Below, in pieces: positions 41,238 to 49,857 of a stretch of 64,000 nucleotides of DNA (position 1 is the stretch's first letter; each line of letters starts with the position of its first letter). The notes under the pieces are model-generated. The model saw only the letters and a list, made by a program, of their open reading frames with translations. It did no database searches and had not been told where the DNA came from. Source of the stretch: Variovorax ginsengisoli (GTDB taxonomy: Bacteria > Pseudomonadota > Gammaproteobacteria > Burkholderiales > Burkholderiaceae_C); the NCBI RefSeq assembly GCF_030486595.1, contig NZ_JAUJZH010000019.1, positions 91,261-155,260 on the forward strand, in the 5' to 3' direction. The translations under genes and the position numbers were made by a program.

Positions 41238-41867
41238 TCAGCCGGCGACCAGCGGTCCCGCGGGTGCGGATTCCGGCAGCTTGATCGACCCGTCGGGCCG
41301 TTCGCAGGTGCCGATCAGCAGGCCGCTGGCAATGGCATGCGCACGCAGCGCCTCGAACACCTCGTCGCGCCCCGGATGGGACGAGAACGATGGCGCCGTG
41401 CCGAGCGCGAAAACTTGGAACGCATAGCGATGCACGCCATGGCCGGGCGGCGGGTCGGGCGGCAGCCAGGCCGCCTGGAGGTAGGAGTTGAGGCCGGCAT
41501 GGCTGCCGTCGCCTTCGTTGTCGACGCTCGGCAGGGCGCCTTCGTGCAGGTTGCCGTCCGCGGGCGGCAGATCGACCACGAGGGCGTGCACCAGCGGATG
41601 AGGCGTCGGCGAATCGGCGTCCTCGACCACCACCACCAGCGCGGCCGCGTCGGCCGGCACGCCGACCCATTCGAGCGGCGGCGAGCGGCCGACGCCATCG
41701 GCCGTGTAGCGATCGGGCAGCGGCGCATGGTCGACGAAGGCCAGGCTGGTGACCCGGATCGAGGCCATGCCGGCACGCAGGCCGATGGTGTTGAAGGCGA
41801 TTTCGTCCAGGCCGGCGCGCACGCCGTGCAGGGCGTGGCCAATCACGTCAGGGAGCTTCTCGAGCAT
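41238..41867 (-). CDS. YbhB/YbcL family Raf-kinase-inhibitor-like protein (PEBP)
   Basis: 209 aa from ATG 41867. The PEBP fold is marked by TADGVGRSPPLEWVGVPADA, VVVVEDADSPTPHPLVHALV and the ligand-site HRYAFQVFALG segment. Residues 1-40 form an extra N-terminal part containing no clear signal. Function of bacterial members is not settled; ligand binding or protein interaction is assumed. Confidence 0.88.
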   Translation of the reverse strand: MLEKLPDVIGHALHGVRAGLDEIAFNTIGLRAGMASIRVTSLAFVDHAPLPDRYTADGVGRSPPLEWVGVPADAAALVVVVEDADSPTPHPLVHALVVDLPPADGNLHEGALPSVDNEGDGSHAGLNSYLQAAWLPPDPPPGHGVHRYAFQVFALGTAPSFSSHPGRDEVFEALRAHAIASGLLIGTCERPDGSIKLPESAPAGPLVAG

Positions 41868-42003
41868 TCGTCCGTTATATAGCAGCGCCGGTGGTTGGAT
41901 GCGGGCGCTGGACGACAGGCGTTGTCGGCCGCGGCCCGCTATCATCGATTCGGACGCCGCCGGCCGGGCTGGGGCGTCCGCCCCCACAACTCCAAGGACT
42001 CGT

Positions 42004-42252
42004 ATGAGCATCGTCTGGACCATTCTGATCGGCTTCGTCGCGGGCCTGGTGGCTCGGGCGATCAAACCGGGCGACGACTCGGCCGGCTTCATCATCACCA
42101 CGCTGATCGGCATCGCCGGCTCGCTGATCGCGACCTACGTCGGCCAGGCCATGGGCTGGTACACGGCGGGCCAGGGCGCGGGCTTCATCGCCTCGGTGGT
42201 CGGGGCGATCGTGCTCTTGTTCCTGTACGGACTTGTCAAGCGCAAGACCTGA
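42004..42252 (+). CDS. GlsB/YeaQ/YmgE stress-response membrane protein
   Basis: 82 aa. Three hydrophobic helices: IVWTILIGFVAGLVARAI, GFIITTLIGIAGSLIATYVG and GFIASVVGAIVLLFLYGLV; the pattern and the KPGDDS loop are those of the transglycosylase-associated (GlsB/YeaQ/YmgE) family. ATG at 42004 follows an AGGACTCGT-like ribosome site. Role unknown beyond membrane or acid stress in relatives. Confidence 0.9.
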   Translation: MSIVWTILIGFVAGLVARAIKPGDDSAGFIITTLIGIAGSLIATYVGQAMGWYTAGQGAGFIASVVGAIVLLFLYGLVKRKT

Positions 42253-42613
42253 ACCCGCGCCGGGCCCCGCAAAGCCGGCCCGCAAGGCGCGCAGCCGCCA
42301 CCACCACCACGTCTACGTGGTCGAACTCGACGACCGGGTCTGGAACGTGGCGCGCTTCCGGCGCGCCAATCCCGACTACCGGCTGGGCATGCCCTTCGTC
42401 TATGTCGGCATGACCGGGCTCGATCCGGACGTGCGCTTCGACAAGCACAAGGCCGGCATCCAGGCCAACGGCTTCGTGCGCGACCACGGCCTGCGTCTGC
42501 TGCCGGCGCTGTACGCGATGTACAACCCGATGCCCTACGAAGCGGCGCGCGAGATGGAAGTCGAACTCGGCATCGCGCTGCGCAAAGCGGGTTACGGGGT
42601 CTGGCAGGCCTGA
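42233..42613 (+). CDS. GIY-YIG-like nuclease domain protein
   Basis: 126 aa if translation starts at the TTG at 42233 within the glsB-like gene; a start further in is possible. HHVYVVELDD and FVYVGMTGLDPDVRFDKHKA fit the two strands of a GIY-YIG core (Tyr, then YVGMT, R and H), with a candidate catalytic Glu in EAAREMEVELGIAL. His-rich HHHH before the first strand. Overlap with glsB suggests coupled translation. The nuclease assignment is a reading of the pattern. Confidence 0.6.
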   Translation: MSSARPEPAPGPAKPARKARSRHHHHVYVVELDDRVWNVARFRRANPDYRLGMPFVYVGMTGLDPDVRFDKHKAGIQANGFVRDHGLRLLPALYAMYNPMPYEAAREMEVELGIALRKAGYGVWQA

Positions 42614-42617
42614 TCCC

Positions 42618-43178
42618 TCACTTCGCGTCGCGGCCGTCCGCGGCGGCCTCGCCGATGCGGCGCAGGGTCTTGAGGGCGCGGTAGAGCACCACCCGGTCGT
42701 CGGCGCTCAATTGGCGGATTACGGCCGCCTGGCGCTGGCGTGCCAGCGGAATGATCTGCTCGTAGAGCGCCTGGCCGAGCGGGCTGATCCGGCAGGTCTG
42801 CCACTTGCGCGCGCCCAGCTGCTCGGCGTGCAGCGACAGCAGTCCCCGGCTCTCGAGCAGTCGCAGCGTGCGGCTCACCTGCGCCTTGTCGGCCGCCGAG
42901 CGCGTCACCAGCTCCATGAAAGGCAGCTGCCGCGCCTCGGCCAGCACCGACAGCATGCGCCACTCCGACACCGTCAGGCCGGCCTGCTCGGCGTAGGGCA
43001 CGGTGATGGCGCGGCGCAGCGCATTGCTGGCGTGACTCATCATGGTGGTCAGGAAATCGTCGATCGCCAGGCTGGCGCCGCCTTCCTCCAGGCCGGTCCA
43101 GGGCGATGCGTCATGCCCGCACCCGGCCTCGGCAGCCGGCCGTGGCAGGGGGGCTTCTTGTTCTTCGTTGGGGTCCAT
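42618..43178 (-). CDS. MarR family transcriptional regulator
   Basis: 186 aa from ATG 43178. After a 40-residue Pro/Glu-rich N-terminus comes the winged helix: AEQAGLTVSEWRMLSVLAEA and RSAADKAQVSRTLRLLESRG as helix-turn-helix, then KWQTCRISPLG. It is divergent from the binding-protein/molybdenum-hydroxylase cluster (241-bp gap), so it may control that cluster; MarR proteins often regulate aromatic catabolism. Confidence 0.9.
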   Translation of the reverse strand: MDPNEEQEAPLPRPAAEAGCGHDASPWTGLEEGGASLAIDDFLTTMMSHASNALRRAITVPYAEQAGLTVSEWRMLSVLAEARQLPFMELVTRSAADKAQVSRTLRLLESRGLLSLHAEQLGARKWQTCRISPLGQALYEQIIPLARQRQAAVIRQLSADDRVVLYRALKTLRRIGEAAADGRDAK

Positions 43179-43419
43179 GGTCAGGGCGGGTGAGGGCGCT
43201 CGCGGCAGGGGCAATGGGTGAATCGTCTCATTGAACGCAGGAAAAGACCTGTTCAGAGCATTTCGGTTGATTTGTCAATACGCTATTGTGCCTAGTTGAT
43301 TGATCAACAAGAAAAGTGAAGAATACGGTTGCACGTTTCTCTGATGGGTGCTTGATCCATATGCGAAACAAACAGTTTGACCCCTGGCCGACCCCCATGC
43401 CCCTTGCTGGAGCCCCTCG
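43179..43419. other. Divergent promoter region of marR and the binding-protein gene
   Basis: 241 bp, AT-richer than its flanks between 43245 and 43385. It includes TTGTCAATACGCTATTGTG (43271-43289) and TTGATTGATCAA, the latter a 12-bp palindrome at 43296-43307 that could bind the MarR protein. No gene is apparent. Confidence 0.45.
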
Positions 43420-44412
43420 ATGAAATCCGCCCGCCGACTCTTCGTCACCGCCGCCATCGCAGGCGTGCTCACCTCCACGCTGGGTGCCGCACAAGCCCAG
43501 ACAGCCGGTGCCTACCCGACCAAGCCGATCACCGTCGTGGTGTCCTACCCGCCAGGCGGCGACACCGACGCCATCGCGCGGCTGTTCGCCGACAAGCTGT
43601 CGCAGCGCCTCAAGCAGCCGGTGGTGATCGACAACAAGCCGGGCGCGGGCGGCGCGCTCGGCAACAACTTCGTCGGCCGGGCGCCCGCGGACGGCTACAC
43701 GCTGCTGTTCACGCCGAACCCATTCACCACCGCGCCGCTGGTGATGAAGCTGTCGCCGAGCGCGGGCTACGACGTGCTGCACGGCTTCGAGCCGATCATC
43801 AAGACGGCGGTGCAGCCGCTGGTGCTGGTCGCCAATCCGGCCGCCGGGGTCAAGTCGGTGCCCGACATGATCAAGAGCGTGAAGGGCGGCAAGCCGCTGA
43901 GCTACGCCAGCCCCGGCGCCGGCTCGCCGATGCACATCCTCGGCGAGTGGCTCAACCGCGAGGCCGGCGTCAAGATCACCCATGTGCCCTACCGCGGCGT
44001 CGGCCCCTCGGTGACCGACGTGGTCGCAGGCCATGTCGACACCGCCTGGGTCACTTTCGGCCCGGTCACGCAGTACATCCAGCAGGGCCGGCTGGTGCCG
44101 CTGGCGATCGGCGACGCCCAGCGCTCGAAGCTGGCGCCCAACGTGCCGACCGTGGCCGAGGCCGGCTACAAGGACGTGGTGGTCGGTGCCTGGAACGGTT
44201 TCTTCGCGCCCAAGGGAACGCCGGCCGAAGTGGTCAAGCTGCTCAACACCCAGCTCAACGAGATCCTGAAGTCGCCCGAGGTGGTCGAGAAGCTCGCCAC
44301 CTTCGGTGCCCTGCCGGTGGGCGGCGCGCCCGAGCTGCTGGGCAAGACCAACGCCTCCGACTACGAGGTGATGGGCAAGGTGATCCGCGACCTGGGCGTT
44401 CAGGCCGACTAG
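43420..44412 (+). CDS. Tripartite tricarboxylate transporter-type substrate-binding protein (Bug family)
   Basis: 330 aa periplasmic protein. Signal peptide 1-27 (VTAAIAGVLTSTLGAAQAQ). Mature start YPTKPITVVVSYPPGGDTDA, DNKPGAGGALGNNFV and TLLFTPNPFTT are canonical for Bug/TctC proteins, which bind carboxylates or aromatics. The membrane partners TctA/TctB are not in view. Directly upstream of the molybdenum-hydroxylase genes (10 bp), so probably delivers or senses the same substrate. Confidence 0.92.
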   Translation: MKSARRLFVTAAIAGVLTSTLGAAQAQTAGAYPTKPITVVVSYPPGGDTDAIARLFADKLSQRLKQPVVIDNKPGAGGALGNNFVGRAPADGYTLLFTPNPFTTAPLVMKLSPSAGYDVLHGFEPIIKTAVQPLVLVANPAAGVKSVPDMIKSVKGGKPLSYASPGAGSPMHILGEWLNREAGVKITHVPYRGVGPSVTDVVAGHVDTAWVTFGPVTQYIQQGRLVPLAIGDAQRSKLAPNVPTVAEAGYKDVVVGAWNGFFAPKGTPAEVVKLLNTQLNEILKSPEVVEKLATFGALPVGGAPELLGKTNASDYEVMGKVIRDLGVQAD

Positions 44413-44422
44413 AAGCTGCGCC

Positions 44423-46720
44423 ATGACGTCGCGAATCAACCAGTCCACGCTGGGGCAGGACGTGCCGCAGGTGAATGCGCGCGCCAAGGTGCTCGGGCGC
44501 GCCCAGTACGCGGGCGACCTCAAGGTCGCGGGCATGCTGCACGGCGCGGTGCTGCGCAGCCCCTATCCGCATGCGCGCATCGTCGCGATCGACACCTCGG
44601 CGGCGCTGGCGCTGCCGGGCGTCAAGGCGGTGCTGACCGGCGCCGACGCACCGCGCGTGATGTGGGGCGTGCATCACAAGGAGCGCCGCATCCTGGCCGA
44701 GGGCGTGGTCCGGTTCGCCGGCGAAGAAGTGGCTGCCGTCGCGGCAGCGAGCGAGGAGATCGCACGCGACGCGCTCGACCACATCCAAGTCGAGTACGAG
44801 GAACTGCCGGCGATCCTGACGCCCGAGGAGGCGCTCGACGAGGAGGCGCCCGGCGTCCATCCGGGCCGCAACAACGTCTCGCACGAGATCCGCTTCGAGC
44901 GCGGCGACGCCGACGCCGGCTTCGCCTCGGCCGACCTGGTGCACGAGGCCACCTACACCACGCATGCGCAGTACCCGGGCTACCTCGAACCGATGGCCAC
45001 GGTCGCAGCGCTCGAGCCCAATGGCCGGCTGGTGGTCTGGACCTCGACCCAGTCGGTGACGCAGGCGCGGCTGAGGCTCGCGGCGGCGCTGGAGATGCCG
45101 ATCTCGCGCATCCGGGTGCACCAGGCGACCACCGGGGGCGGCTTCGGCGGCAAGCTGGTCGAAGACGCCAACAACCTGATCGCCGGCCTGCTGGCGCGCA
45201 AGACCGGCAAGCCGGTCCGGCTCGTCAACAACCGGCTCGAGGACTTCCTGGCGGCGCCCTCGAGCGTGCCCGAGCGCATCACCCTCAAGCTCGGCATGAC
45301 GCGCGCCGGCCTGATCGTCGCCAAGGAGGTGCGCATCGTGGCCGACTGCGGCGCCTACAGCGGTCTGGCGGCCGAGGTGATGCACGTGAGCGCGATGCGC
45401 AGCGATAACATGCACCGCAACCCGAACGTGCGCTCCCACGCCACGCTGGTCTACACCCACACGCCGCCGCACGGCGCCTTCCGCGGCTTCGGCGGCTCGC
45501 AGATGCTGTTCGCGCTCAACAGCCACATCCACACCATGGCCGAGCAGCTCGGCCTCGATCCGGTCGCGATCCACAAGCTCAATGCGATCGGCGCCGGCGA
45601 GACCTCGATCCACGGCTGGCAGATCGGCAGCACCGGCCTGAAGGAATGCATCGACCAGGCGATCGACGCCATCGGCTGGGAGGCCAAGCGCGCCGCGCCG
45701 AAGGGCACCGGCGCCCGCCGCCGCGGCGTCGGCATGGCGGCGGCGATGCACGTCAGCGGCAACCGCACGATCGGCAACTGGGACGGTTCGACCGTGGTTG
45801 TCAAGGTCAACGAAGACGGCCGCGTCTTCATCCACAGCGGCGAAGCCGACATGGGGCAGGGCGCGATGACGATGCTGAGCCAGGTGGTGGCGCACGAGCT
45901 CGACATCCCCCTGGACCACACGCACGTGGTCCCGCCCGACACCGACACCTCGCCGATCGCGATCGGCTCGCTGGCCTCGCGAGTGACGATCGCCGGCGGC
46001 AACGCGGCGATCGTGGCCGCGCGCATGGCCCGCGACAAGCTGCTCGCGCTGGCCGCGACCCAGCTCGAGCGACCGGTCGAGCAGCTCGAATGCGCCAACG
46101 GCACGGTGCGGGTCATCGCCGACCCCGAACGCAGCTGCACGCTGGCCATGCTGGCGCGCCTGCACGTCTGGCGGCACGGCGGCGAGGGCCTGCAGGTCAG
46201 CGGCAGCTGGGACGCGCGCACGCAGATGCACGACGACCAGGTCTACGGCAACATCGCGCCGGCCTATTCGTTCGCGGCCCAGGCGGTCGAGGTCGAGGTC
46301 GACACCGAGACCGGCCAGGTCACGGTGCTCGACAGCTTCGTCTCCGACGATTGCGGCAAGGCGCTGAACCCGCTGGCGATCCACGGCCAGACCAACGGCG
46401 CCACCGTACAGGCGATCGGCTGGGCGCTCTACGAGCAGCTGCAACTCGAAGGCGGCCGCATGGCCAACGGCAACTTCGCCGACTACACGATGGCCACCAG
46501 CGACGCGGTGCCGATGCTGCGCGGCGGCATCGTCGAGTCGAACGATCCGAACGGCCCCTACGGCGCCAAGGGCGCCAGCGAGACCGCCATCCTGCCCGGC
46601 GCGCCGGCGATCGCCAACGCGGTCTACGACGCCATCGGCGTGCGCATCCGCGACCTGCCGATCACGCCCGAGAAGGTACTGGCGGGCCTGCGCGAACTGC
46701 AAGGAGCGCGTGATGCGTGA
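44423..46720 (+). CDS. Molybdenum hydroxylase large subunit (xanthine dehydrogenase/CoxL family)
   Basis: 765 aa. Mo-cofactor-binding subunit: GGGFGGKLVEDANNLIAGLL at about 233-252, HGAFRGFGGSQMLFALNSHI at about 350-369 and GPYGAKGASETAILPGAPAI with the catalytic Glu near the C-terminus. The active-site loop is GAFRGFGG rather than the AYxCSFR of true CO dehydrogenase, so it is a xanthine-dehydrogenase-type hydroxylase of unknown, probably heteroaromatic, substrate. First of four consecutive genes. Confidence 0.9.
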   Translation: MTSRINQSTLGQDVPQVNARAKVLGRAQYAGDLKVAGMLHGAVLRSPYPHARIVAIDTSAALALPGVKAVLTGADAPRVMWGVHHKERRILAEGVVRFAGEEVAAVAAASEEIARDALDHIQVEYEELPAILTPEEALDEEAPGVHPGRNNVSHEIRFERGDADAGFASADLVHEATYTTHAQYPGYLEPMATVAALEPNGRLVVWTSTQSVTQARLRLAAALEMPISRIRVHQATTGGGFGGKLVEDANNLIAGLLARKTGKPVRLVNNRLEDFLAAPSSVPERITLKLGMTRAGLIVAKEVRIVADCGAYSGLAAEVMHVSAMRSDNMHRNPNVRSHATLVYTHTPPHGAFRGFGGSQMLFALNSHIHTMAEQLGLDPVAIHKLNAIGAGETSIHGWQIGSTGLKECIDQAIDAIGWEAKRAAPKGTGARRRGVGMAAAMHVSGNRTIGNWDGSTVVVKVNEDGRVFIHSGEADMGQGAMTMLSQVVAHELDIPLDHTHVVPPDTDTSPIAIGSLASRVTIAGGNAAIVAARMARDKLLALAATQLERPVEQLECANGTVRVIADPERSCTLAMLARLHVWRHGGEGLQVSGSWDARTQMHDDQVYGNIAPAYSFAAQAVEVEVDTETGQVTVLDSFVSDDCGKALNPLAIHGQTNGATVQAIGWALYEQLQLEGGRMANGNFADYTMATSDAVPMLRGGIVESNDPNGPYGAKGASETAILPGAPAIANAVYDAIGVRIRDLPITPEKVLAGLRELQGARDA

Positions 46721-47591
46721 TTTCGATTTCCTGCAACCGGCCACGATCGACGAGGCCAGCCGCATGCTCGCCGAGCTCGGCGACGACTGCCGCGTGATGG
46801 CCGGCGGCAGCGCCCTGATGCTGGCGATGCGCCAGCGCATGCTGACGCCGACCCACATCATCTCGATCGCCCGGCTCGACGCACTGCGCGGCATCTCCTT
46901 CGACGCCCGCGACGGCTTGCGCATCGGCGCGCTTTCGCGCCATTGCGACGTGGCGCGCTCGCCGCTGGTGCAGCAGCACTACCCGATGCTGGCCGCAATG
47001 GCGGCGCAGGTGGCGAACCCGCAGGTGCGCCACCAGGGCACGATCGGCGGCAACCTCTGCTATGCCGACCCGGCCACCGATCCGCCCAGCTGCCTGATGG
47101 CGCTCGACGCCCGGGTCACGCTGGCCAGCTCGCGCGGCGAGCGGGTGCTGGGCATGGAGGAGTTCCTGGTCGACTACTACGTCACGGCCATCGAGCCCGA
47201 CGAAGTGGTGGTCGACATCCGCGTGCCGGCGCCCTCGGCCGACGCCGCCGGCCGCTACACCCGCTTCCGGCGCACCTCGGCCGAGCACCGGCCGCTGGTC
47301 AACGTCGCGCTGTCGGTGCGCCGCAGCGGCGCCCGCTGCCACGAAGCCCGACTGGTGGTCGGCGCCTCGACCCCGATCCCGGCCCGCGTGGCGCGCGCCG
47401 AGGCCTTCCTGGCCGGCAAGGCCGTCACCGCCGACGTGGCGGCCGAGGCGGCCGAGATCGCGAGCGCGGACATCCTCGCGGTCTCGGATTCGCGCGGCAG
47501 CGAGGACTATCGCCGCGACATGGTGCGGGTGGTGGCCCGGCGCACCATCGCCCGGCTGTTCGATCTGGCCATCGATGGAGACAAGCAATGA
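46713..47591 (+). CDS. Molybdenum hydroxylase FAD-binding subunit (CoxM family)
   Basis: 292 aa from ATG 46713, 6 bases after AAGGAG (a GTG at 46710 is too close to it). FAD motifs: DCRVMAGGSALMLAMRQRM at about 30-48 and VRHQGTIGGNLCYADPATDP at about 102-121. C-terminal CoxM domain present. Overlaps the large-subunit gene by 8 bp. Passes electrons from the Fe-S subunit to quinone or NAD. Confidence 0.92.
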   Translation: MRDFDFLQPATIDEASRMLAELGDDCRVMAGGSALMLAMRQRMLTPTHIISIARLDALRGISFDARDGLRIGALSRHCDVARSPLVQQHYPMLAAMAAQVANPQVRHQGTIGGNLCYADPATDPPSCLMALDARVTLASSRGERVLGMEEFLVDYYVTAIEPDEVVVDIRVPAPSADAAGRYTRFRRTSAEHRPLVNVALSVRRSGARCHEARLVVGASTPIPARVARAEAFLAGKAVTADVAAEAAEIASADILAVSDSRGSEDYRRDMVRVVARRTIARLFDLAIDGDKQ

Positions 47592-48064
47592 GCAAGCACC
47601 TGATCGCGATCACCGTCAACGGCGAGGCGCAATCGATGGAGGTGCCGGCGCGACGCATGCTGTCTGATTTCCTGCGCGACGACCTGCACCTGACCGGCAC
47701 CAAGCGCGGCTGCGAGACCGGCACCTGCGGCGCCTGCTCGGTGATCGTCGACGGCGAGGTGGTCAAGTCCTGCCTGTCGCTGGCGGTGCAGGCCGACGGC
47801 TGCCGCATCACGACCGTCGAGGGCCTCGGCAGCGGCGATGCGCTGCATCCGCTGCAGCAGAGCTTCATGCAATGCGGCGGCCTGCAATGCGGCTACTGCA
47901 CCCCCGGATTCCTGATGGCGTCGTGCGCGATGCTGGCCCAAAACCCGAACCCGACGGTCGACGAAGTGCGCCATGGCCTCAGCGGCAACCTGTGCCGCTG
48001 CACCGGCTACACGCAGATCGTCGAATCCGTCCTGAACGCTGCGGAGAAGATGCGTGGAAATTGA
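47588..48064 (+). CDS. Molybdenum hydroxylase 2Fe-2S subunit (CoxS family)
   Basis: 158 aa. Plant-type cluster CETGTCGACSVIVDGEVVKSC near 44-64 (Cys44, 49, 52, 64) and C-terminal four-helix cluster with CGGLQCGYCTPGFLM and NLCRCTGY. Both 2Fe-2S sites are complete. Starts in the stop of the FAD subunit gene (ATGA) and overlaps the CoxG-like gene by 11 bp. Confidence 0.93.
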   Translation: MSKHLIAITVNGEAQSMEVPARRMLSDFLRDDLHLTGTKRGCETGTCGACSVIVDGEVVKSCLSLAVQADGCRITTVEGLGSGDALHPLQQSFMQCGGLQCGYCTPGFLMASCAMLAQNPNPTVDEVRHGLSGNLCRCTGYTQIVESVLNAAEKMRGN

Positions 48065-48818
48065 AAAGACGATGACGGTCGCCGCGCCCGCGGCGCAGGT
48101 CTGGCAGATGCTGCTCGACCCCCAGGTGATGGGCAGCTGCGTGCCCGGCATGAAGTCGATCGAGGTCGTGAGCGAGGTCGAGTACATCGCCCAGATCCAC
48201 GTCAAGATCTCCTTCATCAACGCCAAATTCAAGCTGCGCACGACCATCGTCGAGCAGCAGGCGCCGCGCTACCTGCGCTGCGAAGGCACCGGCGAGGACG
48301 CCTCGGTCGCCAGCTCGCTGAAGCAGCAGAGCGAGCTGTTCCTGGCCGAGCTGCCGGACGGCCGCACCGAGCTGCGCATGAAGGTCAAGGTCGACATGCT
48401 CGGGCGGCTCGGCACCTTCGGGCTCAGCGTCATGAAGACCAAGGCCGACCGGATGTGGGAGGAGTTCGGCCAGAACCTGGTGGCGCGGCTGGAAGGCGGG
48501 CCTTCAGTGGCAGCCACCGCGCCGGCGAGGTATCCGGCGGCGCCGATCCGGGCTGCGGCACCAGCCAGAGCTGCCGCGCCGCCCGTTGCGGCTGTCGTGG
48601 CGCCCGCTGCGGCGCCGGTTGCAACGACGCCCACGGCCGTCCCGGCTGCCCCCGCGTCAGCGGGCCGCGGCTGGTGGTCGCGGCTCGTCCATGGCAGCGC
48701 GGCGGACGGCCGTCAAATCCGCATCGAACTGCAGCGTGGCGACACGCTGCTCAAGATCGACTGGCCGATCGAAGCCGCAGCCGATTGCTCGGCCTGGCTG
48801 CGCGAAGTGACGAAGTAG
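48054..48818 (+). CDS. CoxG-like SRPBCC domain protein
   Basis: 254 aa from GTG 48054 with GGAGAAG upstream. Residues 1-150 form the CoxG/SRPBCC fold (EKTMTVAAPAAQVWQMLLDP, VGSCVPG-like GSCVPGMKSIEVV); the centre is an Ala/Pro-rich linker (about 160-205) and the end AADCSAWLREVTK. CoxG recruits CO dehydrogenase to the membrane in carboxydotrophs; a similar docking role for this hydroxylase is inferred from position. Confidence 0.85.
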   Translation: MEIEKTMTVAAPAAQVWQMLLDPQVMGSCVPGMKSIEVVSEVEYIAQIHVKISFINAKFKLRTTIVEQQAPRYLRCEGTGEDASVASSLKQQSELFLAELPDGRTELRMKVKVDMLGRLGTFGLSVMKTKADRMWEEFGQNLVARLEGGPSVAATAPARYPAAPIRAAAPARAAAPPVAAVVAPAAAPVATTPTAVPAAPASAGRGWWSRLVHGSAADGRQIRIELQRGDTLLKIDWPIEAAADCSAWLREVTK

Positions 48819-48821
48819 TCC

Positions 48822-49496
48822 TCAGGAATAGGTGACCCAGCCTTCGTAGGCCGGGCCGTCGAGGTGCGGCAGCGTGTTGTAGGTCAGCAGCATGTGGCGC
48901 TTCGGCGTGAAGGCGAATTCGGTCACCGCGGTGTTGCGGATCCGCAGGTTCAGCTCGACCGTGGTCTCGGGGCTGGTGCCCAGCACATGGCCCACGGCGG
49001 TGCTGATCGGACCGCCGCTGGACACCACCAGCACCTTCGCACCGTGGTGCTTGTCGCGCACGTGGTCCAGCGCGGTCGTCACGCCGGCCAGGAAATCCAG
49101 GTAGCTGGGCATGCCGACCGGTTCGGTGCGCCCCTGCATCCAGGCGCCCAGTCCGTCGCGCAGCAGGCGGAAATGGTGGCGGTACATCTCCGGCGAGTCG
49201 GGCTTCTCGAGCTTGCCCGGATGGACCGTCGCAATGATCGCCTCGCTGTCGTACTCGTTGAGCCCGGGCCAGGGCAGCACGTCCTCGTGCCCGATCCCCA
49301 AGCCCTCGGCGATGCCTTCCCAGGTCTGGCGATGGCGCTTCAGCGTGCCGGCGATCACGGCGTCGAAGCGCATGCCGCGCTCGCGCCAGTACTCGCCCAG
49401 CCGCACGGACTGCCTGCGGCCCAGGTCGCTGAGTTGGTCATAGTCGGCGGCGCCGAAGCTGGCCTGCCCGTGGCGCACGAGGTAGAGGGTTCCCAT
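48822..49496 (-). CDS. Histidine phosphatase family protein
   Basis: 224 aa. LYLVRHGQASFGAADYDQLS at residues 4-23 contains the RHG phosphate-binding motif with catalytic His9; DAVIAGTLKRHRQTWEGIAE and VLVVSSGGPISTAVGHVLG carry the other loop and region of the second catalytic His (replaced by Gly-Gly-Pro here, which is unusual). C-terminus KRHMLLTYNTLPHLDG. Substrate unknown. Confidence 0.85.
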   Translation of the reverse strand: MGTLYLVRHGQASFGAADYDQLSDLGRRQSVRLGEYWRERGMRFDAVIAGTLKRHRQTWEGIAEGLGIGHEDVLPWPGLNEYDSEAIIATVHPGKLEKPDSPEMYRHHFRLLRDGLGAWMQGRTEPVGMPSYLDFLAGVTTALDHVRDKHHGAKVLVVSSGGPISTAVGHVLGTSPETTVELNLRIRNTAVTEFAFTPKRHMLLTYNTLPHLDGPAYEGWVTYS

Positions 49497-49580
49497 GGAG
49501 GGGATTTTGCCCGCGTTGCGGGCCGGGGATGGTCGCGGCGGCGACCGGGATGGACTCGCTCGCCGCGGTTCGCCAAGCGG

Positions 49581-49857
49581 TCAGCCCTCGGGTTGCGAGG
49601 TCAGCCGGTGCTCGCTGGCGTCGACGAAGACATCGAGGTCGTTCTTCTGCCGGCTCACGGTCTTGATGCTGCGCGACGGACGCTCGGCGATCTCGGTGAC
49701 CGAAAGCCTGGAGGCGAACAGGTGCAGCACCTCGAGTCGCGCGGCGACAGCGGCGCGGACTCGCCGCTGTTCCTGTCGAAGCTGCTCTGTGGGCGGGCCC
49801 GCGCCACCGCCTGGTCGCCAGCGAGATCTCGGCCATGCCCGCGTCCTTGCTCTTCAT
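49581..49857 (-). pseudogene. Truncated and frameshifted LuxR-type response regulator
   Basis: The minus strand from ATG 49857 (overlapping the kinase stop as ATGA) carries, in successive different frames, LSPRDS (before about 49735) and then LEVLHLFASRLSVTEIAERP followed by RSIKTVSRQKNDLDV and a stop at 49581. These are the conserved pieces of the LuxR/NarL output domain (LxPRExEVL.. TEIA..RSxKTVSxQK). The receiver domain of about 120 residues is missing and at least one frameshift separates the parts. Best read as a decayed partner of the hybrid kinase. Confidence 0.7.

Noticed and set aside
44423..46720. True aerobic CO dehydrogenase (form I)
   Set aside because: The large subunit lacks the AYxCSFR active-site loop; it has GAFRGFGG as in xanthine dehydrogenase relatives.
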